31,853 nt of DNA, taken from an uncultured Bacteroidota bacterium (GTDB taxonomy: Bacteria; Bacteroidota; Bacteroidia; Chitinophagales; Chitinophagaceae). The position numbers and the translations under genes are program-made. The stretch's first letter is position 1; every line of letters begins with the position of its first letter. Shown here piece after piece: positions 16,861 through 24,592 of this stretch. A model generated the notes under the pieces. That model ran no database searches and was not told the DNA's origin. It saw nothing but the letters and a program-made list of their open reading frames with translations. The stretch is from the NCBI GenBank assembly GCA_903905685.1, contig CAIVHI010000128.1, forward strand, positions 1 to 31,853, given 5' to 3'.

Positions 16861-18675
16861 ATGAATACTGAAGCGTTCTATGGGGTTCTTGACAAGGAAC
16901 TTTCGGAAATTGTGGGAAAACACGCTGACGATGCATATATTAGTAAAAACAAATCAGTACCCGACAAACAAAAGGCATTCGCGCTGCTGATTTGGTTTCT
17001 GGATTTTTATGGAAAAAAATCGGACTATTCAGACTACATCACCGACGGAGATGACGACGGTTCCTGCGACTTGATATTCGACAACATGGATAACCAAGGC
17101 AGAAACGTTTTCTATATCGTCCAATCGAAATGGAACATCTTGGGAAATTGCGGGAAGGAGGTCGAAAAAAAAGAAATACTGCAGGCATTGGCCGATTTTG
17201 ATGCCATCATCAAGGGAAAAAAAGAGCGGGTAAACGCCAAACTAAAGGCCAAATTGGTGGAATTGAATACCCACCTTAGCCAGAATGGTGATGTTAAATT
17301 CATCTATTTGGCATTGTGCAGGGAGAATCCGAAGGCTGACGACAATATCAGGAACTTCGTAAACAGCCACAGACGGACTCGGTTTGAATTTTACGACATC
17401 AATCGGATAAAGGTCGACTACATAGAGAGGCACTACAAGAAAATCGACCCGACCAATCCCTTGGAGAACCATTACGACCCCGAAGAAAGCAAAATAAACA
17501 TAGAGATAAAGCGACTGGGGACATCGGAAAACTGTATCAGGATTGAAAGGCCGTTTGAAGCCTATGTATTTCTGATTAGGCCGAAAACGGTATTCGAACT
17601 ATTCGAAAAATTCGGATTTTCTTTGTTTTTCAGAAATGTCAGGAACCCGCTCATCAAATCGGATTTCAATAAGGAAATCGAAGATACGGCAATCGATAAC
17701 CCAGCCTATTTTTGGTATTACAATAATGGATTGACGGCAATAACCTACATGATTCCTGAAATAAGGGGCGAAGCCACCCTTTTGGAACTTACAGGGCTGC
17801 AAATCATCAATGGTGCCCAAACGGTATATTCAGTCTACAAAGCATATAAGGAAGCTTCGCCTACGAAAAGGGAAATCATGAACAGTGAGGCGTTCATAAC
17901 GCTACGGCTGCTCAAATCGGGGGGGCGCGATTTCGACCTGAAAGTTACAAAGTTTACCAATTCGCAAAACCCAATTAGCGATCGCGACTTCAAGGCCAAC
18001 GACGATGTGCAGGTAATGTTGCAAAACCAATTTTATGCCACACCCTTTTGGTACGAAAAAAGGCGGGGAGAGTTTCGTTCAATACCCAAGGGCGTCCGTA
18101 TTGTTCCAAATGACGTTTTCGCCAATTGCTATTTGGCCTACTGGTTGGGTGACCCTGTGAGTGTGGTAATAAACTTGCTGCAAATGGAGCAGTCTAAAAA
18201 AGACCTGCTTTTCGTGTCGCACAAGGACGATAAGGGCGGCCTGTACGAAAAAGTGTTTGGCCCGGACGCGCGGTTCGAAGATTTCCTGACGTCGTATTGT
18301 TTGATGGAGATCATTGTGAACAATTCCACCTCCGAAGATCCATTTTCAGTAAATTTGTACCAGATACTTTCGCTATCCAAAGTGGTGCTTGAAAAGTATT
18401 TGAAGGCGAAGTGGGGAGCTGACACGAATGTTGAATTATCGGTTAGGCGTATGTTGGAGAAAGGCGATACGAGCGCAATCCTGAAGGCATTAAAGTATAT
18501 CGACCAATATTTGCTGAGCATAGTTCAACCGAACGGCGATGTCCAATCTTCCAGTAGCCATTACAGTATATCGAGCGCCCAAATTCAATTTGAGCGCGTC
18601 AAAGGGGAACTGGAGCGTCGGGAAATCGGGGTTCAGACCATCGATGACATAGAGTTGAACGCTGAAAATGTGTAA
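16861..18675 (+). CDS. AIPR-family abortive-infection phage-resistance protein with PD-(D/E)XK-like N-terminus
   Basis: 604 residues. The central part carries the AIPR hallmarks: SLFFRNVRNPL (254-264), NPAYFWYYNNGLTAI (280-294) and LTGLQIINGAQTVYSVY (310-326). The N-terminal 100 residues contain GSCDLIF (Asp70) and YIVQSKW (Gln88, Lys90) after an acidic helix, the D...QxK arrangement of Mrr-like restriction nucleases, so a nuclease domain is likely; metal binding is inferred. AIPR proteins are linked in the literature to phage abortive infection. There is no signal peptide; it is cytoplasmic. It stands alone between unrelated genes, without partner methylase or toxin. Sampled bases look poorer in G+C than neighbours (17161-17220: 24 of 60 G/C; 15001-15060: 35 of 60). 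No consensus promoter is visible, consistent with recent acquisition. Confidence 0.88.
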   Translation: MNTEAFYGVLDKELSEIVGKHADDAYISKNKSVPDKQKAFALLIWFLDFYGKKSDYSDYITDGDDDGSCDLIFDNMDNQGRNVFYIVQSKWNILGNCGKEVEKKEILQALADFDAIIKGKKERVNAKLKAKLVELNTHLSQNGDVKFIYLALCRENPKADDNIRNFVNSHRRTRFEFYDINRIKVDYIERHYKKIDPTNPLENHYDPEESKINIEIKRLGTSENCIRIERPFEAYVFLIRPKTVFELFEKFGFSLFFRNVRNPLIKSDFNKEIEDTAIDNPAYFWYYNNGLTAITYMIPEIRGEATLLELTGLQIINGAQTVYSVYKAYKEASPTKREIMNSEAFITLRLLKSGGRDFDLKVTKFTNSQNPISDRDFKANDDVQVMLQNQFYATPFWYEKRRGEFRSIPKGVRIVPNDVFANCYLAYWLGDPVSVVINLLQMEQSKKDLLFVSHKDDKGGLYEKVFGPDARFEDFLTSYCLMEIIVNNSTSEDPFSVNLYQILSLSKVVLEKYLKAKWGADTNVELSVRRMLEKGDTSAILKALKYIDQYLLSIVQPNGDVQSSSSHYSISSAQIQFERVKGELERREIGVQTIDDIELNAENV

Positions 18676-18787
18676 AATGGGCATGGAGGCGAGTTGCGGA
18701 TGGACTCAGGTGGTGCCGAAGCTCACACCGTCGTCCTGAACCTACACCTATTCGATAGACGACACCCGACGGCATCTTGACTCCCCT

Positions 18788-19381
18788 TCAATCGAAGTCG
18801 CTTTGTCCGGTGTTCTTCACATGCCGAGGCGGAACACCGTTTCCCTTCGGGTTGCAGAATTTTTTATCCACATACACTTTCCTTCCATTGGCATTCCAAT
18901 AGTAGCATCCACCCCTGCTGCCGCTTTCATATTTCTTCACCCAGGGTGCAGGTTGCGGGTCTCCACCACGATAGCGGCCCGCAGGATAGTTCCTGCGGTT
19001 GTCTTTGTTGGGGTTGTGCTCCTTGCCGCCTCCATAGGGAATCAGCGGGGCGACCGTAAATGCAGGCCCGTTCTTGCGGTTTGCAACCATTAGGGTATCA
19101 TAGGTGAGGTATCGTTTCGCCACCCACCCGAAGTAGCAGTGGGTCTCGCCAAGGCTGTCGGCATATTGAAACCGGATGTGGGCCAATATACCGTCGGTCG
19201 GCGCGGGGTCTCGCTCCACCCTACATCCCCGGTGAAGAATCATCTCCACAACGTAGTCCTTTTCCGGACTGTCGCGAAGCAGCACGTTGTTGCGGGTTAT
19301 GACGGCAGTCTTGGCTGATGCACAGCCGCCAATATTCGTCAAAAAGGCCGCACATACGGCAAGAACTGTCTTGCACCTCAT
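18788..19381 (-). CDS. SH3-like lipoprotein with C-terminal GG-CYY...KVYVD motif
   Basis: 197 residues. Lipoprotein signal MRCKTVLAVCAAFLTNIGGC with lipidation at Cys20 (lipobox IGGC). Residues about 25-92 look like a bacterial SH3 domain ('TAVITRNNVLLRDSPEKDYVVEMILHRG', then 'FGWVAKRYL'), a fold often binding peptidoglycan peptides. A Pro/Gly/Asn-rich linker (110-147) leads to 'GSRGGCYYWNANGRKVYVDKKFC' split over 154-176, a short basic motif that resembles the PBCV basic-adaptor-type domain found at the ends of secreted proteins. The two cysteines of that motif may pair. I infer an envelope-anchored, wall-binding protein; no catalytic residue is visible. Its promoter is not clear. The gene follows a terminator of the foldase gene and is convergent with the AIPR gene. 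Confidence 0.75.
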   Translation of the reverse strand: MRCKTVLAVCAAFLTNIGGCASAKTAVITRNNVLLRDSPEKDYVVEMILHRGCRVERDPAPTDGILAHIRFQYADSLGETHCYFGWVAKRYLTYDTLMVANRKNGPAFTVAPLIPYGGGKEHNPNKDNRRNYPAGRYRGGDPQPAPWVKKYESGSRGGCYYWNANGRKVYVDKKFCNPKGNGVPPRHVKNTGQSDFD

Positions 19382-19398
19382 TAATTCATCCCCTCCAT

Positions 19399-19438
19399 AA
19401 AAAGGCGAAGGGTTATGCCGTTGTCGACATAACCCTTC
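19399..19438 (-). terminator. Rho-independent terminator of the PpiD-like foldase gene
   Basis: An 11-bp perfect stem (19407-19417 and 19428-19438) with a ten-base loop. On the minus strand it is followed by GCC and TTTTT (19403-19399), 22 bases after the stop of the gene ending at 19461. It therefore separates the foldase from the SH3-like lipoprotein gene. Confidence 0.82.
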
Positions 19439-19460
19439 ATTGCATTGAGTATCAATAAGT

Positions 19461-21659
19461 TTAGAAATTTGCTTGGTTGTATTTCACGTCTGCACTCTTG
19501 ATGATGGAGGGTTGTAGCATTTGGCCCACCATGTTGCGGTTCTGCATTTCCATTTGGGCACGTTCTTGGGCCACCTTCATTGGGGCTTGTGGGTCGTCGC
19601 CTGCCTTAACTCGGTTCAATACCGATATGAAGTAGACGCCGGCCATGCCGCGAATAGCGGGGCTTACGGTATTGGGTTTCAAGCCATCGAAGAAGGTATA
19701 GCCCACCACTTTGGGTTCGTAGCCCAAGTTGGGGAGGAATGAAGCACCGAGCGACACGGTATCCACTTGTTGAACTTGCTGGCCTGTAGCTGCCGCAATA
19801 TCCTCCAGAGAGGCTTTGCCTTGGCACATCTTGGCTATTTCTTCAGCTTTCTTCTCCTCACGCACTTTTTGTTCCAACATAGGGCGGTTGGCGGCAGTGA
19901 TATTCAATGAACCCTTGTCGTCTGCCGACAACAACTTGATGACTACATATTTCTGGTCGCCCAATTGGAACGTTTGCGATACGTCTCCGGGTTTGTGGTC
20001 ATACATCCAGCGAACCACTTCGCGAGATGCCCCCATGCCGGGAACGGTGAATGCGCTTACTTTCACGTTTTCGGCAAGGCGTTTGTCATAGCCCAGTTTC
20101 TTGGCGTTGGCGTCAAATTCCGCTCCGTTGGTGCTCTTCGCAGCAAAATCGTTGGCCTTGGCGTAAAGTGCGTTTACCGTGCTATCGCTGGGGTTCAGGA
20201 CTTTGGAGATGATGGCCAATTTTACGGCAGTCATTTCGTTGCGCTGGTTGATGATTTCTATATAGTGGTAGCCGGAGTAATTGCCGCTTTCCACTTTAAC
20301 AGTCTTTTTCTCGCCCGCGGCACCTTCCCAAACAAAGTCGCCGAATTCCTTAACGATGCCGGCACGTTGTGCGAGGCTCCACTCATACACGCCGCCGTTG
20401 CGGTTGCTGCCTTGGTCGTCGGAGTAGCGGATGACCAGAGAGTCGAACGAAGCACCGCCGCGGATGGCCGCAGCAATACTGTCAACGCGCATTTTGGCTA
20501 CGCTGTCCGCAACCACGTCACGACCTTGATCTTTGGTTTTAATGAGGATGTGCCTGATTTTCACAGAGTCGGGCAATGTCTTCTTGGCCGTCACCTTGGT
20601 GAGGTGGTATGCACCATTTTCAAGGTACGGGCCAAATACTTCGCCCGATTGCATGCTCACAATGGAATCGATGAATTGCGATTGGAACGATTTCTTGTTC
20701 ACATACGCTTCGGAATAGGCACCGGGGTCGTCCGATTTATTGTTCACCATCGTCTTGTTGTCTTTGGCGGCAGCAAATTCGGCCTTGATGTCGGCCAATG
20801 CGGTTACCGCGCGGGCGGTATCGGCAGATGCAGGGACGATGTCGAATGAAACATATTCGGCAGTACGAGACACTTGGTCGGGGGTGTACATGGCACGGTG
20901 GCGCGCCATATAGCCCTTGATGTCTTCATCGGATACGGTAACTTTATTGTCGGGAACCGCAGTATAAGGCACCTTCACGAACTTGATGGTAGCCGTCATT
21001 TCGCGATCGTCGAAATTATGTTTGGCCACAAACATGGGAGTGAAGATGGAGCCCGCAAACATGCTGTTGAATTTGTTGATGCGGTTGTTCCTGATGATGT
21101 AGGTCTTCAGGGTTTCCCACTGCTCTTTAATTCTGCCATACACTTGTTCGGCACCTGCGGGCGGGTTAGTGAGCGATTTTTCAATCTCTTTCACCCGCTG
21201 CGGGTCGAACATGTTGGTTTCGGGATTGTTGAAAATCGCTTGTCCGTCTACAGAGAAACGGCGCACCAGTTGGTCGGCATTGGGGCCGTAAATCAGCTCT
21301 TTTTCTTCATCCTTGGTAGTCGTAATGCCGAGTCGGTCGCATTGGTCGCCGATGATGGTCTCCATCACCGAGTTCTGAAGCACCTGCTCGCTCAGTTGGG
21401 CGCGCCCGGCTTCATCCATGGGGCTTTTGGGGTTGTAAATCGCCATCAAGGTTTCATATTCCTTTACCCGTGCCTGAAAGTCCTTCGGTTCAATCTTCTT
21501 TCCGTTGACCATGGCAACGCTCGTACTCGACGAACCTTTGAAAAAATCACGGAGCGAAGAGCTGTTTGCACCCTCCGATATGATCCAAATGGACAACGAC
21601 ACGGCAATTACCGTACCCGCCAGTTTCCCGTTTTTCCTGATTTTAAGTATTACAGACAT
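19461..21659 (-). CDS. PpiD/SurA-like periplasmic peptidyl-prolyl isomerase foldase
   Basis: 732 residues. A single N-terminal membrane segment (about 11-31, GKLAGTVIAVSLSIWIISEG) anchors it in the inner membrane. 'VAMVNGKKIEPKDFQARVKEYE' (48-69) and the helical region to about 220 are the SurA/PpiD N-terminal chaperone fold. A parvulin-type isomerase domain spans about 366-472 (IRHILIKTKDQGRD, GGASFDSLVIRYSDDQGSNRNGG). The C-terminal 250 residues return to chaperone-like helices and strands. In Bacteroidota such proteins help outer-membrane and secreted proteins fold after the Sec translocon. The gene ends in an intrinsic terminator and is preceded by a -7 box. Confidence 0.93.
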   Translation of the reverse strand: MSVILKIRKNGKLAGTVIAVSLSIWIISEGANSSSLRDFFKGSSSTSVAMVNGKKIEPKDFQARVKEYETLMAIYNPKSPMDEAGRAQLSEQVLQNSVMETIIGDQCDRLGITTTKDEEKELIYGPNADQLVRRFSVDGQAIFNNPETNMFDPQRVKEIEKSLTNPPAGAEQVYGRIKEQWETLKTYIIRNNRINKFNSMFAGSIFTPMFVAKHNFDDREMTATIKFVKVPYTAVPDNKVTVSDEDIKGYMARHRAMYTPDQVSRTAEYVSFDIVPASADTARAVTALADIKAEFAAAKDNKTMVNNKSDDPGAYSEAYVNKKSFQSQFIDSIVSMQSGEVFGPYLENGAYHLTKVTAKKTLPDSVKIRHILIKTKDQGRDVVADSVAKMRVDSIAAAIRGGASFDSLVIRYSDDQGSNRNGGVYEWSLAQRAGIVKEFGDFVWEGAAGEKKTVKVESGNYSGYHYIEIINQRNEMTAVKLAIISKVLNPSDSTVNALYAKANDFAAKSTNGAEFDANAKKLGYDKRLAENVKVSAFTVPGMGASREVVRWMYDHKPGDVSQTFQLGDQKYVVIKLLSADDKGSLNITAANRPMLEQKVREEKKAEEIAKMCQGKASLEDIAAATGQQVQQVDTVSLGASFLPNLGYEPKVVGYTFFDGLKPNTVSPAIRGMAGVYFISVLNRVKAGDDPQAPMKVAQERAQMEMQNRNMVGQMLQPSIIKSADVKYNQANF

Positions 21660-21692
21660 TCCAAGATTGTATTATGTTTTTATTAAGGTCGG

Positions 21693-21700
21693 CAAATTTA
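21693..21700 (-). promoter_or_regulatory. -7 box for the PpiD-like gene
   Basis: CAAATTTA reads TAAATTTG on the minus strand, a full match, 33 nt ahead of the ATG at 21659. The expected TTG about 19 nt upstream is only GTG (21721-21723), so the match is partial. Confidence 0.45.
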
Positions 21701-21822
21701 TGGTAAAAATTGTGATTATTCACCTTTCAGCCGTTCGGCAACCAATAAATAATCCTATGATGTTGGTGCCGGCACTACAGGATTGTAATAGATAATTAAT
21801 ATTGGTTGACGCGCTGCCCATT

Positions 21823-23100
21823 TTAGCCGAATACACACAAAAAATAGTTCGATTTTCCTTTTTGAATCAGCACATACCTGCCATTGAGTAGGTGCGATGC
21901 CGACAATGTGGTGGCGGCATCCGTCGCTTTCTCTTTATTTATAGATATGCCACCATTGGCAATCAGCTTTCGTGCTTCGCCCTTGGAGGGCACGATTTTC
22001 GTATTGGCCAAGAAATCGGTGAGTGGAATGCCATTGGCAAGTTCGTCCAAGGTGCCGTCCACCTGCGGAACGCCGTCCATCACTTCCAGCAACTGCTGCT
22101 CGTTCAGCGTGCGTAGCGCTGCTACGGCCGAGGTGCCGAAAAGTATTTCAGAAGCCTGTTTCGCAAATTCGTAATCGTCGATGCCGTGAACCATTACCGT
22201 CATCTCCTCGGCCAGCGTTTTTTGCAACAGCCGTTGGTGGGGTGCTTCTTTATGGGTGGCTACCAGGGCTTGGATTTCGGCTACAGGCCGAAAGGAAAAC
22301 GTATAGGCCAGCCGTTCTGCATCATCATCGGTCTGCTTGATCCAAAACTGGAAAAATTTATACGGGGAAGTCCTGTTGCGGTCGAGCCAAACATTGCCGG
22401 ATTCCGACTTGCCGAATTTTCCGCCGTCGCTCTTGGTCAGCAATTTGCAGGTAATGGCATAGGCATCTCCGCCACCCTTCTTGCGGATGATTTCGGTACC
22501 GGTCACCATATTGCCCCACTGGTCGGCACCGCCCAATTGCAACTTTACGCCCATTTGCGCATGCAGGTGGTAAAAGTCGTAGCCTTGAATGAGCTGGTAG
22601 GTAAACTCTGTAAACGACATGCCGGTTTCCATCCGGTTTTTCACGGAGTCTTTGGCCAACATATAATTGATGGGGATGAGTTTGCCTACATCGCGGATGA
22701 AATCCAGAAACCTGAAATCCTTGAACCAGTCGTAGTTGTCCACCATCACGGCGCAATTGGGTAAGGCGGGGTCGAAGTTGAGGAAGTGCTCCAATTGCTT
22801 GCGAATGGCGTTGCAGTTGTGGCGCAGGGTGTCGGCATCGAGCAAATTCCGCTCCTGCGACTTGCCCGACGGGTCGCCAATCATTCCCGTTGCCCCGCCT
22901 ACCAGTACAAAGGGTTTGTGTCCCGCTTGCTGAAGCCGCATCAGCAGCGTAATAGGTACCAGGCTACCCACATGGAGGCTGTCGGCCGTGGGGTCGAACC
23001 CTATGTATCCCGAGACCATTTCCTTCGCCATTGCGGCTTCGGTTTCGGGCATGACGTCTTGAAGGAGGTCGCGGTCGCGCAATTCTTGAATTAGATTCAT
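21823..23100 (-). CDS. tyrS: Tyrosyl-tRNA synthetase
   Basis: 425 residues from the ATG at 23100; 17 further upstream codons are open but look unlike the family, and the likely promoter overlaps them. It charges tRNA-Tyr with tyrosine in the cytoplasm. The class I HIGH-type motif is HVGS (43-46) after GYIGFDPTADSL, and the KMSKS-type motif is KFGKSE. Substrate-site motifs GGATGMIGDPSGKS, YQLIQGYDFYHL and GGADQWGNM are all intact. The C-terminal S4-like RNA-binding domain (VPSKGEARKLIANGGISIN) is complete. This is the bacterial TyrRS form typical of E. coli and Bacteroidota. Confidence 0.97.
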   Translation of the reverse strand: MNLIQELRDRDLLQDVMPETEAAMAKEMVSGYIGFDPTADSLHVGSLVPITLLMRLQQAGHKPFVLVGGATGMIGDPSGKSQERNLLDADTLRHNCNAIRKQLEHFLNFDPALPNCAVMVDNYDWFKDFRFLDFIRDVGKLIPINYMLAKDSVKNRMETGMSFTEFTYQLIQGYDFYHLHAQMGVKLQLGGADQWGNMVTGTEIIRKKGGGDAYAITCKLLTKSDGGKFGKSESGNVWLDRNRTSPYKFFQFWIKQTDDDAERLAYTFSFRPVAEIQALVATHKEAPHQRLLQKTLAEEMTVMVHGIDDYEFAKQASEILFGTSAVAALRTLNEQQLLEVMDGVPQVDGTLDELANGIPLTDFLANTKIVPSKGEARKLIANGGISINKEKATDAATTLSASHLLNGRYVLIQKGKSNYFLCVFG

Positions 23101-23138
23101 CTGTGTTTCCGATTGTGGCCCGCCGTGGCGCGGGGTGG

Positions 23139-23167
23139 CAAAAATAACCAATTCAGCCTTGCGGCAA
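23139..23167 (-). promoter_or_regulatory. Bacteroidota-type promoter for tyrS
   Basis: Read on the minus strand: TTG (23167-23165), 18 nt, TATTTTTG (23146-23139). Transcription would begin near 23133, about 33 nt before the ATG at 23100. Confidence 0.6.
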
Positions 23168-23268
23168 TGTACGGATGGATGGGCTGCATATTGCCATCAA
23201 TTAAAATATTTTAGCGACTTTGCAGATTCCCCAGAATCGGTTTATTTTTGGCAAGTTTAAGATTTTGC

Positions 23269-23298
23269 TTGCAATTTGCAGTCGAAACTTTACATTTG
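23269..23298 (+). promoter_or_regulatory. Bacteroidota-type promoter for the PorG/DUF6089-like gene
   Basis: TTG at 23269-23271, 19 nt, then TACATTTG at 23291-23298. The start codon at 23336 is about 32 nt downstream of the expected transcription start. Confidence 0.65.
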
Positions 23299-23335
23299 TT
23301 GTCTTCATTAGATTGTAGTACCAAATAATCAGGCA

Positions 23336-24235
23336 TTGAAACGGTATCTTTTATCGATCCTTCTGTTCCTCCCGCTTCTTGCAGGAGCGCAACTGAACAA
23401 CGTTTTCCTTGATAGGTCTGAGCAAGATCATCATGAATTTGGGCTCACCTTTGGTGTCGCGAATTACTATGGCGACCTCCAGCCCAAGTTGTTTCCCAGC
23501 TATGGGTATATGCCAATGGTTGGCATAGTGTACAAGTATTTTATGAACCCTCACCTTGGTCTGCGGTTTGGTGCCAGCTATACGCGGCTTACTGCTGCCG
23601 ACAGTTTGAGCAGCATTCCTGCCGATGTGGCGCGTAATCTGAGCTTTACCACCAACCTATTCGAAATCCACGGTGGACTGGAGTTGAATTTCTGGCCTAT
23701 CGATATCATGAGGAATAAAGTGACTCCATACATTTTTGGTGGTATATCGGCATTCTACTTCAATCCTTATGCCCAAGACTCCAATGGCTCTAAAGTGTTT
23801 CTCAGGCCTTTGAGTACCGAGGGCGAAGGCTTGCCCATGTATCCCGGCCGCAAACAATACAGCTTGGTCAACATCGCGTTCCCATTTGGCGGAGGTATGA
23901 AATTCTTCATCGGCAAAACCATTTTCGTGACCACCGAAATCGGCTTCCGTTATACCAACACCGATTATCTTGATGACGTTAGCACGTCTTACGTGAATTT
24001 GGATACTCTGGCTGCCTACAAAGGGCAGTTGGCCAAGAGGATGGCCTATCGTGGCAACGAAGTTCGCGGTGTGATAGACCCCGTTTACCCAAATTACGGT
24101 GTTCAGCGCGGCGACGCATCATCCAACGACTGGTATTGGTTTGCAAATATCACTTGCACGGTTTACCTCAAAGCATTTGGCGGCACAAGGGAATACCTGA
24201 AAACCAAGTGTCCGGGGTTTTTCAAGAGTTGGTAG
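23336..24235 (+). CDS. PorG/DUF6089-like outer-membrane beta-barrel protein
   Basis: 299 residues from a TTG at 23336, the only start between the in-frame TAG at 23309 and the signal peptide (MKRYLLSILLFLPLLAGAQ). The mature part begins 'HEFGLTFGVANYYGDLQPKLF', and continues with alternating strands ('VGIVYKYFMNPHLGLRFGASYTRL', 'NLFEIHGGLELNFWPID', 'VTPYIFGGISAFYFNPYA', 'FVTTEIGFRYTNTDYLDDVSTSYV') as in an eight-stranded outer-membrane barrel. This matches the DUF6089/PorG group; PorG is an outer-membrane part of the type IX secretion system. The late segment 'KTKCPGFF' with a single cysteine is usual for the group. It is transcribed alone. Assignment to T9SS itself rather than a general barrel is an inference. 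Confidence 0.85.
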   Translation: MKRYLLSILLFLPLLAGAQLNNVFLDRSEQDHHEFGLTFGVANYYGDLQPKLFPSYGYMPMVGIVYKYFMNPHLGLRFGASYTRLTAADSLSSIPADVARNLSFTTNLFEIHGGLELNFWPIDIMRNKVTPYIFGGISAFYFNPYAQDSNGSKVFLRPLSTEGEGLPMYPGRKQYSLVNIAFPFGGGMKFFIGKTIFVTTEIGFRYTNTDYLDDVSTSYVNLDTLAAYKGQLAKRMAYRGNEVRGVIDPVYPNYGVQRGDASSNDWYWFANITCTVYLKAFGGTREYLKTKCPGFFKSW

Positions 24236-24592
24236 GCGCTAGGGTGTGTTGAATGCTCTTTGAGTGCGATTCAGTTGGATTGGCGTTTATTGGGCAGAGC
24301 TCGGTTTTTTCCTTGCCTTAGTTTGGCAGCGGTACCCTATATGGAGTCCGGTTCGCAAATCCTTATCTGCGACCTCTATATATGAACTTCCGGATATGCC
24401 GGGCCGTATTGAATATTTTGTCGGTACATTTGCACCAACGCCATTGTTGTTGTTGGTGGTGGAATTCCGGATATTGCCACGCGGCTGTAGACGGATTTTC
24501 GACAATGCGCTGCGAGCGTAGCACTGCAGTATAGCCGACAGCCTTACTTTGGGGTATTTGATTTTTAGAACATAATATTTTACACATTACGT
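24236..24592. other. Intergenic stretch with no supported gene
   Basis: About 357 bases between the PorG-like gene and the acyl-CoA dehydrogenase-like gene. Open frames exist on both strands (for example 24264-24521), but none has a signal peptide, motif, or family resemblance. It holds a TACATTTG (24425-24432) without an upstream TTG at proper spacing, 160 nt ahead of the next gene, and a small hairpin around 24433-24456. Confidence 0.5.

Noticed and set aside
18714..18774. Imperfect nested inverted repeat after the AIPR gene as a terminator
   Set aside because: The arms are only five and six bases with long unpaired stretches and no T-run.
16680..18787. Direct repeats or transposon ends flanking the AIPR gene
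   Set aside because: I compared both flanks by eye and found no repeated or inverted end sequences beyond short chance matches.
19965..21686. Two long open frames antisense to the PpiD-like gene (19965-20849 and 20874-21686)
   Set aside because: They are shadows of a clear foldase gene; no signal peptide, motif or promoter.
24264..24521. 85-codon plus-strand frame in the 24.2-24.6 kb gap
   Set aside because: No recognisable domain, start context or promoter; the opposite strand is equally open.
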